From Lancefieldella sp. Marseille-Q7238 (GTDB lineage: Bacteria > Actinomycetota > Coriobacteriia > Coriobacteriales > Atopobiaceae), in NCBI RefSeq assembly GCF_949152215.1, contig NZ_OX424407.1:934530-998529 (forward strand): a stretch of 64,000 nt of DNA, given 5' to 3'. The position numbers and the translations under genes are program-made. This document shows positions 43,393 through 52,614 of the stretch, in pieces. Under the pieces are notes generated by a model that was not told the DNA's origin, searched no databases, and saw only the letters and a program-made list of their open reading frames with translations. How positions within the stretch are numbered: the stretch's first letter is position 1; each line of letters starts with the position of its first letter.

Positions 43393-45426
43393 TCAGAAAA
43401 TCAGTCCCACCACATGATAAACAATGCATGCGAGAAGCAGAGAAATACAGATGTAGTATAGTGCCACACGAAGTGGCCACTTGAGAGAGTGGGTCTCGTG
43501 GACAGCTGCAGACAGGCTCATCACACATGGCATATTGAAATAGAAGGCGAAGATAAAAGCCAACGCCTCGGGCTTTGTGAGCGCGGCCGTAAGAGCAGCT
43601 CCAACCGATGCGCCGCCCGCCTGTCCCGTCGCCGAGTTTGTAATGGCATGCATCACGCTGGTCCCACTGAAGACGGAAGACAGAACGCCGAGAGACCCTT
43701 CCTTCCCCATCCAAGATGCAATCCAGGCAATGAAGGTCTGCCATCGCAGGCCGAAAAAGAGAGTCACAGGCTCAATGGCATTTCCGAAGCGGAAGAGGAT
43801 ACTGCTGGACGCATCTCCGTTCTTACTGTATGAGAGAATACACAGGATGACGGACAGGAGCGTAACGATGGCGATCGCACGCTTGAAAGCTTCCCACATT
43901 CGGATTAGCGATGTCTTAGTGAGCGCTCTCCAATGGGGCTTGTGATAGGGCGGCAGTTCCATGATTAGGCCGGTACGGTCGGATCCGCTTAACAATTTCC
44001 TCCCGTAAATGCGCGCCGTCAGCTGAAGATGCAATAGGGAGACTGCAAAGAGCGTTGCAATGATGATAGCCGCACCGGGAACCCCAAAGAAAACCGTGCT
44101 GACCAGTCCTACGACGGCCCATGTGGATCCGCAGGGCACAACCCATGATGTGGCAATCGTGGTCATTCTTTGCCCCCAGGTATCAAGCACACGAGAGCTG
44201 GTCCCTCCTGCGATATTGCAGCCAAAGGAGACGAGAAAGGGCATAATGGCTTTGCCGTGAAGCCCAAGACGCTGCATAGTGCCATCAAACACATAGGACA
44301 CCCGACTCATATAGCCGATGTCCTCCAGCACCCCGAATACAAGCGTGGCGCCGAAAATGTAGCCGCACATCATCACCGTAAAGGCAGTCGCGGTGAGCAA
44401 TGCGTCGCATATAAGTGAGATGAGCAGCGGATGGACACCGATGCCTGCCAGCCATTCTGAAATCGGCGCCCCGATTAGAGGAATCATACCGCCAAGGGCC
44501 ATAAAGGGTAGCCCCACAATAATAGAGAGAATCAGACTGGTAAAAATAATTCCGGCAGCAATCCATTTCCCGCCATGCTTCGAGATGGCAAAGCAATCAA
44601 ATTTGCTCTTTCGAACATCTATATTCTTTGTCTTAACTGCGCTAGCAAGCAAGCTATCAATCCACTTAAATTTACAGTTTCCTGTACGAGGCGAACCGTT
44701 TTGGATTTCGCTTCGCAGGGATACAATTTCTTCGTAAGATGAAGTATCAAGAGCTTCTCGAACAATTTGTTCTGCGACCGGGTCATACTCGATGAGCTTT
44801 GCAAATAACCAGCTTTTTTCGTAGACTGAGATGCCATTTTCCGGCAGAAGCCGCGTGATCTTCTGATAGATTTCGCCAAATTCCTCTTCATATAGGGAAG
44901 CAAGAGTATTGTTTGAAATCACATCCCTGTGCTTTACCGTGCCCTTCAACATGCGATAAAAAGCATCATAGCTCGTCTTATCTGACGCGACAAAAGGAAG
45001 TACAGGTATCCCGAGTTTGGATTCGATAAGATCCGTCTCTATCTTTTTCCCTTGCTCCTCTGCCACATCCATCATGTTCAAAACCAGCACCGCAGGAACG
45101 CGAATCCCATTATAATCAGCAAGCATAAAGAGACTGCGCTCCAATTGGGATGAATCCGCTAAGAGACATATCAGTTCCGCTTCCCCGGATGCAATATAGT
45201 CTCTTGTCACTATTTCTTCATCAGAGTTCGCCGCCAGGGAATATGTTCCAGGGAGATCTACCACGTTGATGTTTTTCCCATCGAGTTTGAAAGTCCCCGT
45301 ACATTTTTCTACGGTTTTGCCAGGCCAGTTTCCCACGTGCTGTTTGGACCCGGTCAGTGCGTTAAACAGCGTGGACTTGCCGGAGTTGGGCTGTCCTAAC
45401 AGCGCGATTGTCATTGAATCACTCAT
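43393..45426 (-). CDS. feoB: Ferrous iron transporter B
   Basis: Inner-membrane Fe(II) uptake with an N-terminal GTPase. 677 residues. G1 GQPNSGKST, G3 DLPGTYSL and G4 NMMD are in the first 160 residues. The membrane part has FeoB blocks such as GCNIAGGTSSRVLD, the gate-like VPCGSTW and the second-half GTSVMHAITNSATGQAG. Overlaps feoA by eight bases. Near the low end it carries the only CGAGAAG word of this patchwork. Confidence 0.96.
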   Translation of the reverse strand: MSDSMTIALLGQPNSGKSTLFNALTGSKQHVGNWPGKTVEKCTGTFKLDGKNINVVDLPGTYSLAANSDEEIVTRDYIASGEAELICLLADSSQLERSLFMLADYNGIRVPAVLVLNMMDVAEEQGKKIETDLIESKLGIPVLPFVASDKTSYDAFYRMLKGTVKHRDVISNNTLASLYEEEFGEIYQKITRLLPENGISVYEKSWLFAKLIEYDPVAEQIVREALDTSSYEEIVSLRSEIQNGSPRTGNCKFKWIDSLLASAVKTKNIDVRKSKFDCFAISKHGGKWIAAGIIFTSLILSIIVGLPFMALGGMIPLIGAPISEWLAGIGVHPLLISLICDALLTATAFTVMMCGYIFGATLVFGVLEDIGYMSRVSYVFDGTMQRLGLHGKAIMPFLVSFGCNIAGGTSSRVLDTWGQRMTTIATSWVVPCGSTWAVVGLVSTVFFGVPGAAIIIATLFAVSLLHLQLTARIYGRKLLSGSDRTGLIMELPPYHKPHWRALTKTSLIRMWEAFKRAIAIVTLLSVILCILSYSKNGDASSSILFRFGNAIEPVTLFFGLRWQTFIAWIASWMGKEGSLGVLSSVFSGTSVMHAITNSATGQAGGASVGAALTAALTKPEALAFIFAFYFNMPCVMSLSAAVHETHSLKWPLRVALYYICISLLLACIVYHVVGLIF

Positions 45427-45652
45427 TTGTGCTAACCTCTACCATAATGTTCTCGCAGTCCCTCCGATTAATTGCCAGAGCTGTGTTTCTAATGTTAATA
45501 AGAAGGGGATATTTCTTTTCGTTTTGTATGACTGTAAGCCTCCCTCCCGGCGTGACACCAACAGCCGTGACTCGTCGTTGAAAATCCGCTTCTCCTCCGA
45601 CGGAGAGTACGCGACCGTTTTCGCCGGCTTTTAGGTCACTCAGTTTCACCAT
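45419..45652 (-). CDS. feoA: Ferrous iron transport protein A
   Basis: 77 residues, SH3-like. MVKLSDLKAGENGRVLSVGG, the RRVTAVGVTPGGRLTV turn and the C-terminal LAINRRDCENIMVEV (RxxA...I.V) fit FeoA. Assists FeoB. First gene of the operon; its upstream region carries a candidate promoter and operator. Confidence 0.94.
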   Translation of the reverse strand: MVKLSDLKAGENGRVLSVGGEADFQRRVTAVGVTPGGRLTVIQNEKKYPLLINIRNTALAINRRDCENIMVEVSTNE

Positions 45653-45751
45653 TTTTCTGTTCCCCCCTCTTATGCTTTCGATGTCGATGTCCCAGGAACT
45701 TCTATCTCCCCCGCTTTATTCTTACGTACCATCCGCTTTCCTATGAAAAGT

Positions 45752-45803
45752 TAGTTTCATATAACTATTATGCATTTTAATGATAAATTTTCTATATTGA
45801 CAA
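45752..45803 (-). promoter_or_regulatory. Candidate feoAB promoter and metal-regulator operator
   Basis: On the minus strand TTGTCA (45803-45798), 18 bases, TAAAAT (45779-45774). Immediately downstream, TAGTTTCATATAACTA (45752-45767) is an imperfect palindrome (TAGTTnnATnnAACTA) that would cover the transcription start. The position suits repression by a DtxR- or Fur-type protein; the sequence fits neither consensus closely. Confidence 0.45.
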
Positions 45804-46239
45804 CGTATGCCAAATTTCAAAATTCATAAAAGGACAAACACGACCCGTTGTCACTCGGTAAGATTGAGTACCCCACAAAATCATATCAATGAACATCGGG
45901 TAGATACCTAGAATACAAAGGGCAACCCCGGTGATAAACTGCCGCTGATATTGACTTTCGGTGCGCTGCATAGCCGCATACACCATGTCGTCGACACCGC
46001 ATGCGGTATCAATACGGCCGGATCTTATGTATTGATAGGGTTTGTTTTTCAGCCCACATGAAATGAACTGAACCACAGCGGCTGTAACAAGCATCATCAG
46101 CGCCAAAAGACTAATGCCAGACGCAACGTTTTCGGTCAAATCCAGGTTTTCGTCGGCAGCCGTGGACAGAACAATCAATGGCGCGGGCGAAATCACGCAC
46201 AGCGCAACCCCGCGAGCTAGAACAGGCGCTGTTTGGCAT
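45792..46239 (-). pseudogene. Fragment of a membrane protein (C-terminal domain type of XRE regulators)
   Basis: The frame reads GVALCVISPAPLIVLSTA, GISLLALMMLVTAAVVQFIS and FITGVALCILGIYPMFIDMI: three hydrophobic segments like the membrane half that follows an XRE helix-turn-helix in many Firmicutes regulators. The upstream end of the frame is antisense to the start of the TMEM175 remnant, so the true N-terminus has been lost at a junction near 46240. No ribosome site or conserved start. Read as a truncated gene. Confidence 0.45.
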
Positions 46240-46263
46240 TTGGAGTCGAGAAAGGCGCTGCAG

Positions 46264-46649
46264 TATGAATAAAGAACGTCTGGCGGCATTTACGGATGCT
46301 ATTGTGGCTATTGTGGCAACCATTATGGTGCTGGAGCTGGCCGTTCCTTCTACCAGCGGATGGCAGGGTCTGATGGAAAACCTGCCCGTTTTTCTCGTGT
46401 ATATTGTAAGCTTCAGCCAAATTTATCTCGTCTGGAATAATCATCACGACCTGTTCGAAAAAGCGGAAGTGATTGAGGGATAATCCGGGAGCGGCGCCTG
46501 ATGGCACAAATCAGAAACGCTTCAGACTACTTTTGTACGGCGGCTTTGTTATAGCGGCGGCATTAGCGTTCATTCAACCATATATGTGCATGCTTGCCAT
46601 GCTTGTGTTTACCATCGTTGAAATTGTATGGATAATTGTGAAAGACTGA
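46264..46649 (+). pseudogene. TMEM175-family potassium channel gene with internal deletion
   Basis: The N-part (72 codons, 46264-46482) opens with MNKERLAAFTDAIVAIVATI, containing the channel signature (R...F.DA..AI), and runs to WNNHHDLFEKAEV. After its stop, another frame carries a TMEM175-like C-terminus (FRLLLYGGFVIAAALAFIQP, ending IVWIIVKD before TGA at 46647). Roughly 70 residues of the middle are absent, so the gene is broken. Confidence 0.75.
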
Positions 46650-46673
46650 TAAGAACGATCATAAGGAGCAAAC

Positions 46674-47462
46674 ATGTATTTTGAAAACCTATGCAAGCGC
46701 CTGTCCGCATTACCGGAGGTCGAATCAATCGCTTTAGGAGGGTCGCGCGCCGGCGACCGTCACGATGAGAAGTCAGACTACGACCTCTATATCTACGAGG
46801 AACGTCCTCTTTCCGAAGAAGAACGCCTCCGGATACTGCAGGAGTGCTGCTCCTATATCGAACTTGGCAATCATTTCTGGGAGCTGGAAGATAACTGCAC
46901 GTTAAAAGACGGTATTGATATCGATATCTTGCATCGCAACTTGGATTCATTCTCAAAGGAGATTGCATCGGTTGTCGATGCCCATAATGCCCACAACGGC
47001 TATACCACGTGCATGTGGCACAACCTGCTCCACAGCAAGATTCTTTTCGACCGAAGGGGAAGATTTCGCAAACTGCAGGAGAAATACACCGTTCCCTACC
47101 CTGCCCAATTAAAGAAAAATATTATCGAGCGCAATATGCGGCTGCTTTCAGGGAACCTTCCCTCATATGACAAGCAAATCATAAAAGCGCTGACGAGAAA
47201 TGACGTCGTTAGCGTCAACCACAGGACCGCCGCGTACATGGAGTCGTACTTCGACATTATCTTCGCTATGAATGAACTGACGCACCCCGGTGAAAAACGC
47301 ATGGTACAGATTGCGCTTGGGCAAGCCCACACTCTTCCTGACAACTTCGAAGAAAGCCTTTCTTCTCTCTATCAAGACCTCTTCGCCCATCCGCAAAATG
47401 TTGAAAGAGACCTTGCGATACTTACCGAAAACCTTAGGGCGTGTTTGGATGCTCTGACCTAG
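46674..47462 (+). CDS. Nucleotidyltransferase-fold protein (DUF4037-like)
   Basis: 262 residues. The N-terminal polymerase-beta-type motif is LGGSRAGDRHDEKSDYDLYI (GS, then D-x-D) with a third acidic residue in GIDIDIL. The rest is helical. Related to aminoglycoside nucleotidyltransferase-like and DUF4037 proteins; substrate unknown, and resistance should not be assumed. Downstream of the TMEM175 remnant on the same strand, with AAGGAGC upstream. Confidence 0.8.
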   Translation: MYFENLCKRLSALPEVESIALGGSRAGDRHDEKSDYDLYIYEERPLSEEERLRILQECCSYIELGNHFWELEDNCTLKDGIDIDILHRNLDSFSKEIASVVDAHNAHNGYTTCMWHNLLHSKILFDRRGRFRKLQEKYTVPYPAQLKKNIIERNMRLLSGNLPSYDKQIIKALTRNDVVSVNHRTAAYMESYFDIIFAMNELTHPGEKRMVQIALGQAHTLPDNFEESLSSLYQDLFAHPQNVERDLAILTENLRACLDALT

Positions 47463-47513
47463 CCTCATGGTATGATTGACCCCGTTAAAGTCACATAGAC
47501 AGATTGGGTTGCT

Positions 47514-47780
47514 ATGGGGTACCTCATCAACGCACTTATCCACACACACGCAACGATGCCGCAGGCTCTCTTTGAAGTGGTCGTCGTTACCGCGATTACC
47601 TGCGCCATCTCTGCCTTACTCCAACAGGCCTCTAAGCGCTCCACCAATGCGACTGCCAAAAAAGTGCTTGGGGTCTGTAGCGGCCTGATTTTTGTTGCCT
47701 CCGCAGCAATCATCATTGAGGATCTGGCCGGACAAACCCATATTTTCATGCCACTTGCCCAAATGATTTTTCCCGGTTAA
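47514..47780 (+). CDS. Small membrane protein, unknown function
   Basis: 88 residues with two hydrophobic segments (ALFEVVVVTAITCAISALL and VLGVCSGLIFVASAAIII) separated by a short basic loop. No family recognised. It begins a run of small membrane-protein genes on the plus strand (47.5-48.7 kb). Confidence 0.6.
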   Translation: MGYLINALIHTHATMPQALFEVVVVTAITCAISALLQQASKRSTNATAKKVLGVCSGLIFVASAAIIIEDLAGQTHIFMPLAQMIFPG

Positions 47781-47843
47781 TCTTTACTAGGGAGCGCCAA
47801 AACTTCTCGTTGATTTACCTCTTTTTGGTTTGTGAGGAATGCC

Positions 47844-48290
47844 ATGGATTTTTCTGATCCTCGTGAAGTCATACCCTTATTGGTTGGTACGGGCTTTGTG
47901 CTGATAGCGCTACTCGCATTCATTAGTTTTGCTCGCCCACAACTCCAAAAGCTCGCTAAAAACACCATCTGGCAGGTTCCCCAGATGGGGCTTAAGGGCA
48001 TTATCGGCCCCTTGATTTTCTTGCAGCTTTGCATGGTATTTGGCGAGTCGCTGAAATATCCGGAGTCAAAAGGCGCCTTTTTCCCATATCTTGTGGGATA
48101 CTTGGTCATTTGCGCCGCTCTTACCAAAGTCGTGCATATGGCGCTCAAGCGCTTTTCTCTGTCCAATCTGTATATCGATGCCATAAGCAATCTTGCCGCC
48201 CCGCTCATCTGGCAGATAGGCATACTGTTTCTTACCGAGAAAACCTATGCGCTAGTAACCGCAGCGGCAAGCATGCACATCATCCACTAA
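47844..48290 (+). CDS. Four-helix membrane protein, unknown function
   Basis: 148 residues from the ATG at 47844 (GAGG six bases upstream). Hydrophobic segments at about 11-30, 48-66, 80-97 and 115-140. No recognised motif. A CTTCTCG word lies in the gap just before it. Confidence 0.62.
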   Translation: MDFSDPREVIPLLVGTGFVLIALLAFISFARPQLQKLAKNTIWQVPQMGLKGIIGPLIFLQLCMVFGESLKYPESKGAFFPYLVGYLVICAALTKVVHMALKRFSLSNLYIDAISNLAAPLIWQIGILFLTEKTYALVTAAASMHIIH

Positions 48291-48387
48291 CACCGTATCG
48301 CTTTATCTCTTACGGGGTTTTGTCTCTCAAAGGGTCTTTTCTCTCAGAGAATCTTATGTCCACCACCGTTATATCCAAAGGAGCGCC

Positions 48388-48678
48388 ATGAATAAGCAGC
48401 AATCAAAGGGACTACATTTTTCTGAAAGGTTTATCGCACGACTCGGCCGCTTCGCAAGCGTTCTTTCTGTCCTGATGTATGTTTCCTACATTCCGCAAAT
48501 TATGAATAACCTTGAGGGAAACAAGGGAAACTTCATTCAGCCGGCCGTCGCCGCAGTCAACTGCATCTGCTGGGTCATATACGCCTACTTCAAAGAAGAC
48601 CGTGACATTCCTGTATTGATTGCCAACATTCCCGGCGTAATCTTTGGTATTATCGCCGCGCTCACCGCGCTGCTGTAA
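48388..48678 (+). CDS. SemiSWEET sugar transporter
   Basis: 96 residues, three helices, with the PQ-loop motif YVSYIPQIMNNLEGNKGN and the Asn/Trp-containing helix AAVNCICWVIYAYFKEDRD. SemiSWEETs form dimers that let small sugars diffuse through the membrane. AAAGGAG precedes the ATG. Confidence 0.88.
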   Translation: MNKQQSKGLHFSERFIARLGRFASVLSVLMYVSYIPQIMNNLEGNKGNFIQPAVAAVNCICWVIYAYFKEDRDIPVLIANIPGVIFGIIAALTALL

Positions 48679-48764
48679 GGGCGCTTTTGCCTTTTCGCCG
48701 ATGCCGGCATGAAATCTGATACGCGCATCATGTATGCTGAATAAAGGCAAGAAAAGGAGACGTT

Positions 48765-49289
48765 ATGCATGAGATAGCTCTCAAGAGTTTGCAGATTAAT
48801 CCGTGGTCGCTTATGGGAGACCGCTGGATGCTCATTACCTCGGGCAACAAAGAAGACGGATTCAATACCATGACGGCGGCATGGGGCCATTTTGGCACGC
48901 TCTTTGGCTCGCGAGAAGGCTCAAAGAACACCACTATCTGCTACATTCGGCCTCAGCGCTACACCAAGACCTTTGTAGACAGTCATGACACCTATACGCT
49001 TTCCTTTCTTCCCGATACAAAAGAGAACAAGAAAAAGCTGACCTATCTTGGCACCACATCTGGACGAGATGAAGACAAAATTGCAGCCGCTAACCTCACG
49101 CCCGCATTTATTGACGGAACAACCGCGTTTGAAGAAGCAGAACTTGTCTTTGTCTGCCGGAAAATTTATGTCGACGATCTTATGCCGGAAAACTTTGTCG
49201 ACAAGAACATCATCGAGCAGAACTACCCGCTCCGCGATTTTCACACCCGCTACATTGGAGAAATCCTCAAGGTTTACGCTGCTGACTAG
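48765..49289 (+). CDS. Flavin reductase / flavoredoxin family protein
   Basis: 174 residues. FMN-binding split-barrel pattern: NPWSLMGDRWMLITSGN, FNTMTAAWGHFGTLF, CYIRPQRYT and TYTLSFLPD, typical of flavoredoxin-like NAD(P)H-flavin reductases in anaerobes. Electron partner unknown. AAAAGGAGACGTT upstream of the ATG. Confidence 0.88.
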   Translation: MHEIALKSLQINPWSLMGDRWMLITSGNKEDGFNTMTAAWGHFGTLFGSREGSKNTTICYIRPQRYTKTFVDSHDTYTLSFLPDTKENKKKLTYLGTTSGRDEDKIAAANLTPAFIDGTTAFEEAELVFVCRKIYVDDLMPENFVDKNIIEQNYPLRDFHTRYIGEILKVYAAD

Positions 49290-49311
49290 TCACTCTTCTC
49301 GCTGACAAAAC

Positions 49312-49340
49312 GATCCGCTGCAACTATGTCGCAGCGGATC
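49312..49340 (-). terminator. Terminator between flavin reductase and radical SAM genes
   Basis: GATCCGCTGC (49312-49321) and GCAGCGGATC (49331-49340), nine-base loop. On the minus strand it is followed by GTTTTGT, so it best serves the radical SAM gene; it may also stop plus-strand transcripts. Confidence 0.7.
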
Positions 49341-49362
49341 AATCAGGCGCTCTCTAACCCGG

Positions 49363-50835
49363 CTACTCTGTAACCGCTTCGTTTTTCTCGTCTTCTTCGG
49401 CAATGACCTTGGCTTTATAAGCGATGTCTTTATCAGACATTTCATCCTCATAGATCTTCTCGCCCGTTGGATGTTCCTCAAGCCAAATCTTCTTGGCTTC
49501 AGGAGCCCACTTCTTGGCATAAGGCATCGTGCGAGCGCAAAGATCCTCAGCACTTTCCGGCGCGACATATTCCGACGTATAGGCCCCGGCATCCTTAACA
49601 ATCTCAGGAAGTATCTCCGGGTTCTCAAGCATCGGACATGGCTGCAAGAGGTTTTTATTCCACGGGTAGTGCTTGCGGTACGCTTGGAAAATGGGTTGTT
49701 GCAGGCAGTCCAGCCAGCTGTCAGCAGTTTTAATGTTGACGTTTGAGTAGTGAATGAACACGCACGGCTCCACATCGCCGCGAGCGTTGACGTGGCAGTA
49801 TACACGGCCTCCGGCAATACATCCCCCAACGAACTCGCCGTCATTTTGGAAGTCCATAGCAAATATTGGCTTGCCGCCCTCAACTCCGCGAATCTCGCGA
49901 ATGCGGCTCAGCATATATTTGCGCTGTTCAACGGTGGGCATAAGGTCCGCGTTTGCTCCCTCTCCCACCGGCATATAGTGAAAATACCATGCCCAGCGAC
50001 AGCCCTTTTCAATAATAAGATCAAAGAATTTGTCGGAAGAGACTCGCTCCGTATTTTCTCGTGTATAGCAGGTAGACGTTCCATACAGCAAGCCATAAGC
50101 GTGCATCAGGTCAAACGCTCGCATGACCTCCTCAAACGAACCGTCACCGCGCCGGCCGTCATTCACGCTTGGCTCATAGCTTTCAAGCGAAACGGAGAAG
50201 ATGATATTGCCCAGTCGCTGCACGTCTTGGCAAAACTTTTCATCTACCAGCGAAGCGTTGGTGAAGATGTTAAAGAGACAATCATTGTGCTTCTCAGCGA
50301 GCCGCAAAACATCATCTTTGCGCACGAGTGGCTCTCCACCCGTCAGCATGAACATATGCGTTCCCAAATCAGACGCCTCGGTTACCAGCTTGTCCATATC
50401 CTCATACGAAAGATTCAAGCGATTTCCGTAATCAGCGGCCCAGCACCCAATGCAATGTTTGTTGCAGGCGCTGGTGGGGTCGAAGAGAATAATCCATGGT
50501 ACGTTACACTGGTATTTCTCGGCATTCGCTGTTGTATTGCGCAGCCCACGAAACGCCGCTTCATAACCGCCATCCAAAAGAGTGGTTTTGAGCACGTGCG
50601 GATTGGTGGTGTCGATAACGTCAAAAAGGAACTTCTCCCATTTTGACCCTGGATACAAGCCCTTTTTGATACCTCGCGTCGCACCGGGAGACGTGTCTTT
50701 CATGAGTTTCCCGGCCATATTGACCAAGTGATCGATGTTTTTCTCGCGATCTTTACTTGAAGCGCTCTTCATAATTTGATCAAGAGCAATGCCGAATGCC
50801 TTACGCTCGGCCACATGCGCAACCTTTGACTGCAT
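49363..50835 (-). CDS. Radical SAM / SPASM-like protein
   Basis: 490 residues from the ATG at 50835 (AGGAGG lies 13 bases upstream, longer than usual; the frame opens 18 codons earlier). Radical SAM Cys motif in DPTSACNKHCIGCWAAD, then FMLTGGEPL. The C-terminal part has further Cys clusters (GGCIAGGRVYCHVNARGDVE, PCVF, QPCPML) typical of SPASM auxiliary-cluster domains. About 100 residues precede the radical SAM core. No precursor peptide gene is visible nearby, so the substrate is unknown. Confidence 0.87.
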   Translation of the reverse strand: MQSKVAHVAERKAFGIALDQIMKSASSKDREKNIDHLVNMAGKLMKDTSPGATRGIKKGLYPGSKWEKFLFDVIDTTNPHVLKTTLLDGGYEAAFRGLRNTTANAEKYQCNVPWIILFDPTSACNKHCIGCWAADYGNRLNLSYEDMDKLVTEASDLGTHMFMLTGGEPLVRKDDVLRLAEKHNDCLFNIFTNASLVDEKFCQDVQRLGNIIFSVSLESYEPSVNDGRRGDGSFEEVMRAFDLMHAYGLLYGTSTCYTRENTERVSSDKFFDLIIEKGCRWAWYFHYMPVGEGANADLMPTVEQRKYMLSRIREIRGVEGGKPIFAMDFQNDGEFVGGCIAGGRVYCHVNARGDVEPCVFIHYSNVNIKTADSWLDCLQQPIFQAYRKHYPWNKNLLQPCPMLENPEILPEIVKDAGAYTSEYVAPESAEDLCARTMPYAKKWAPEAKKIWLEEHPTGEKIYEDEMSDKDIAYKAKVIAEEDEKNEAVTE

Positions 50836-50965
50836 GCAAAAACATCCCCCTCCTGGAGAACGTCTCTGGGCGTTCTCTTTTTTGAACAAAGTTCAAATTT
50901 TTACTACCATACTCCTTGCAGGGAGAATAATCAAGGATTTTTTGAACGGTAGTAGAAAATAGTGC

Positions 50966-52003
50966 TCAGCGAAGCGTCTGTTTCTGGCGGATGTTCTTCT
51001 TGAGTGGTCTCACGATGACGGCGTAATTGAGAAACGCTCCGCAGATTGCAAGAAGAGCTGCGCAGACAGCGTTGCCGTAGATTGGCCATGTGGGAAACAG
51101 CTGTACCAGTGTCTGCTGAATGGGAAACGCCCACAGATATATGCCGTATGAAAGCTCAAACTTTTTACCGAAGTTGCTGAAGCGGCCGCCGGTTCCGTAT
51201 CCCAGCCAAAAACAAACATACGGAAACAGCAGCATCATTGCCAAGACGTCGAGCTTCGCATAGAGTAAGACGCAAAACGCGGCTGTCGCAACAATACCGG
51301 CAGCGGTATGTATTCTTATTTTGTCGCGGAACACCCAAAACGCTACACCTATATAAAAGAGGACAACAGCACGAACCACACTCAGCTGCTGCGGAGAAAA
51401 CTTCCAAACATACAAAACGATTAAAGCAACAACGGGAACGGAAGCCAGAATGAAGCGCTTCTGATTAAATCTGGTCAGCTTAAATCCTATAAAGCACAGG
51501 ATATAGCAACAAAATTCAACAGGAAGTGTCCACAGAGAGGCGTTAACGGTATTGCCCAGGGGGTTATTGGTAAAAACTCCGGGCAGCTCATGAACCATGA
51601 TAAGAAAGCTGTTGAGAAAATACCGATACGTTTGGGGATTTGTAAAATACTCTCCAGGAGCAAGAGTGCTCACAAGGGGACCCAGCACCAAAGCGGACGC
51701 CGAAACTACAAAGATCAGCTCCGGAAACAAGCGAGAAACACGCTGTTTGAAAAAGGTCTTCGCATCACTATGATGCTCGCAGCTCCGCGCGATGAGAAAG
51801 CCTCCAAACACAAAGAAAAGACCTACGGACATACCTCCGAAGGTCAGCTGTTTCGTATGCCTATACACAAAGTCCCCCGCGTCGCTGCCGAGCACAACGC
51901 TATAGCAGTGGGAAATAATGACAAAGATTGCCGCCACAAAACGCATAAGATTGAGGTTGTTAACGCGCGACTCAGCGACATCAGACAGCTTTAGTGAAGT
52001 CAT
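50966..52003 (-). CDS. Acyltransferase 3 family membrane protein (OafA-like)
   Basis: 345 residues, about ten hydrophobic segments. NLNLMRFVAAIFVIISHCYS carries the conserved RF...IxxxH of the family, and GGMSVGLFFVFGGFLIARS follows. Such enzymes O-acylate sugars of cell envelope polymers. The start overlaps the purN stop by four bases (ATGA), an unusual coupling of an envelope enzyme to purine synthesis genes. Confidence 0.9.
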   Translation of the reverse strand: MTSLKLSDVAESRVNNLNLMRFVAAIFVIISHCYSVVLGSDAGDFVYRHTKQLTFGGMSVGLFFVFGGFLIARSCEHHSDAKTFFKQRVSRLFPELIFVVSASALVLGPLVSTLAPGEYFTNPQTYRYFLNSFLIMVHELPGVFTNNPLGNTVNASLWTLPVEFCCYILCFIGFKLTRFNQKRFILASVPVVALIVLYVWKFSPQQLSVVRAVVLFYIGVAFWVFRDKIRIHTAAGIVATAAFCVLLYAKLDVLAMMLLFPYVCFWLGYGTGGRFSNFGKKFELSYGIYLWAFPIQQTLVQLFPTWPIYGNAVCAALLAICGAFLNYAVIVRPLKKNIRQKQTLR

Positions 52004-52614
52004 ACCCTCTCCCGTATATGAACATAATTTGCCTCAACACGCACGCGTCCCTCAGCAATCGCTTGAATGACCTCGGGATAAAGCCGGTGTTCAACTTCAT
52101 GAATGGCTGCTTCGAGCTCATCGAGACTCCACTCCTCCTGAACTATAACCGGCCGCTGCGCAATAATTGGTCCGCGGTCATACTCATAATTAGCTAGGTG
52201 AACGGTCACACCCGTCACCTTAACTCCGTACTCATAGGCCTCTTGAATGGCATGCGCCCCGCGAAAACTCGGAAGAAGCGCAGGGTGAATATTAAGCACG
52301 CGATTGGGAAAGGCGTCCAGAAGCGCCATGCCCACTTTGCGCATGTAGCCAGCCATCACCACATAGTCAACGCCCTTACGCTTAAGCTCCGTTGCGATAA
52401 CCATATCTGCCGTCAAAGGATCGGCGTAAATCTCCTTTGAAAGCGTAAGCGTCTGAATGCCGGCGGCCTCAGCGCGCTTAAGCCCCTGCGCAGAGGGGCG
52501 AGAAGAAACAACCAGTTCAATAGTGGCGTCCAGCGAGCCGTCGGCAATGCGATCTATCAGCGCCTGCAAATTGGTACCCGAGCCTGAGATAAGAACACCC
52601 AGCTTAAGCGACAT
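52000..52614 (-). CDS. purN: Phosphoribosylglycinamide formyltransferase
   Basis: Third step of purine synthesis, formyl transfer from 10-formyl-THF. 204 residues. LISGSGTNLQALID, the catalytic Asn-His-Asp set (VLNIHPALLPSFRG; VTGVTVHL...DRGPII) are intact. Overlaps purM by 11 bases. Confidence 0.95.
   Translation of the reverse strand: MSLKLGVLISGSGTNLQALIDRIADGSLDATIELVVSSRPSAQGLKRAEAAGIQTLTLSKEIYADPLTADMVIATELKRKGVDYVVMAGYMRKVGMALLDAFPNRVLNIHPALLPSFRGAHAIQEAYEYGVKVTGVTVHLANYEYDRGPIIAQRPVIVQEEWSLDELEAAIHEVEHRLYPEVIQAIAEGRVRVEANYVHIRERV

Noticed and set aside
46674-47462. Antibiotic-resistance nucleotidyltransferase
   Set aside because: The fold motif is present, but many such proteins have other substrates and nothing nearby supports resistance.
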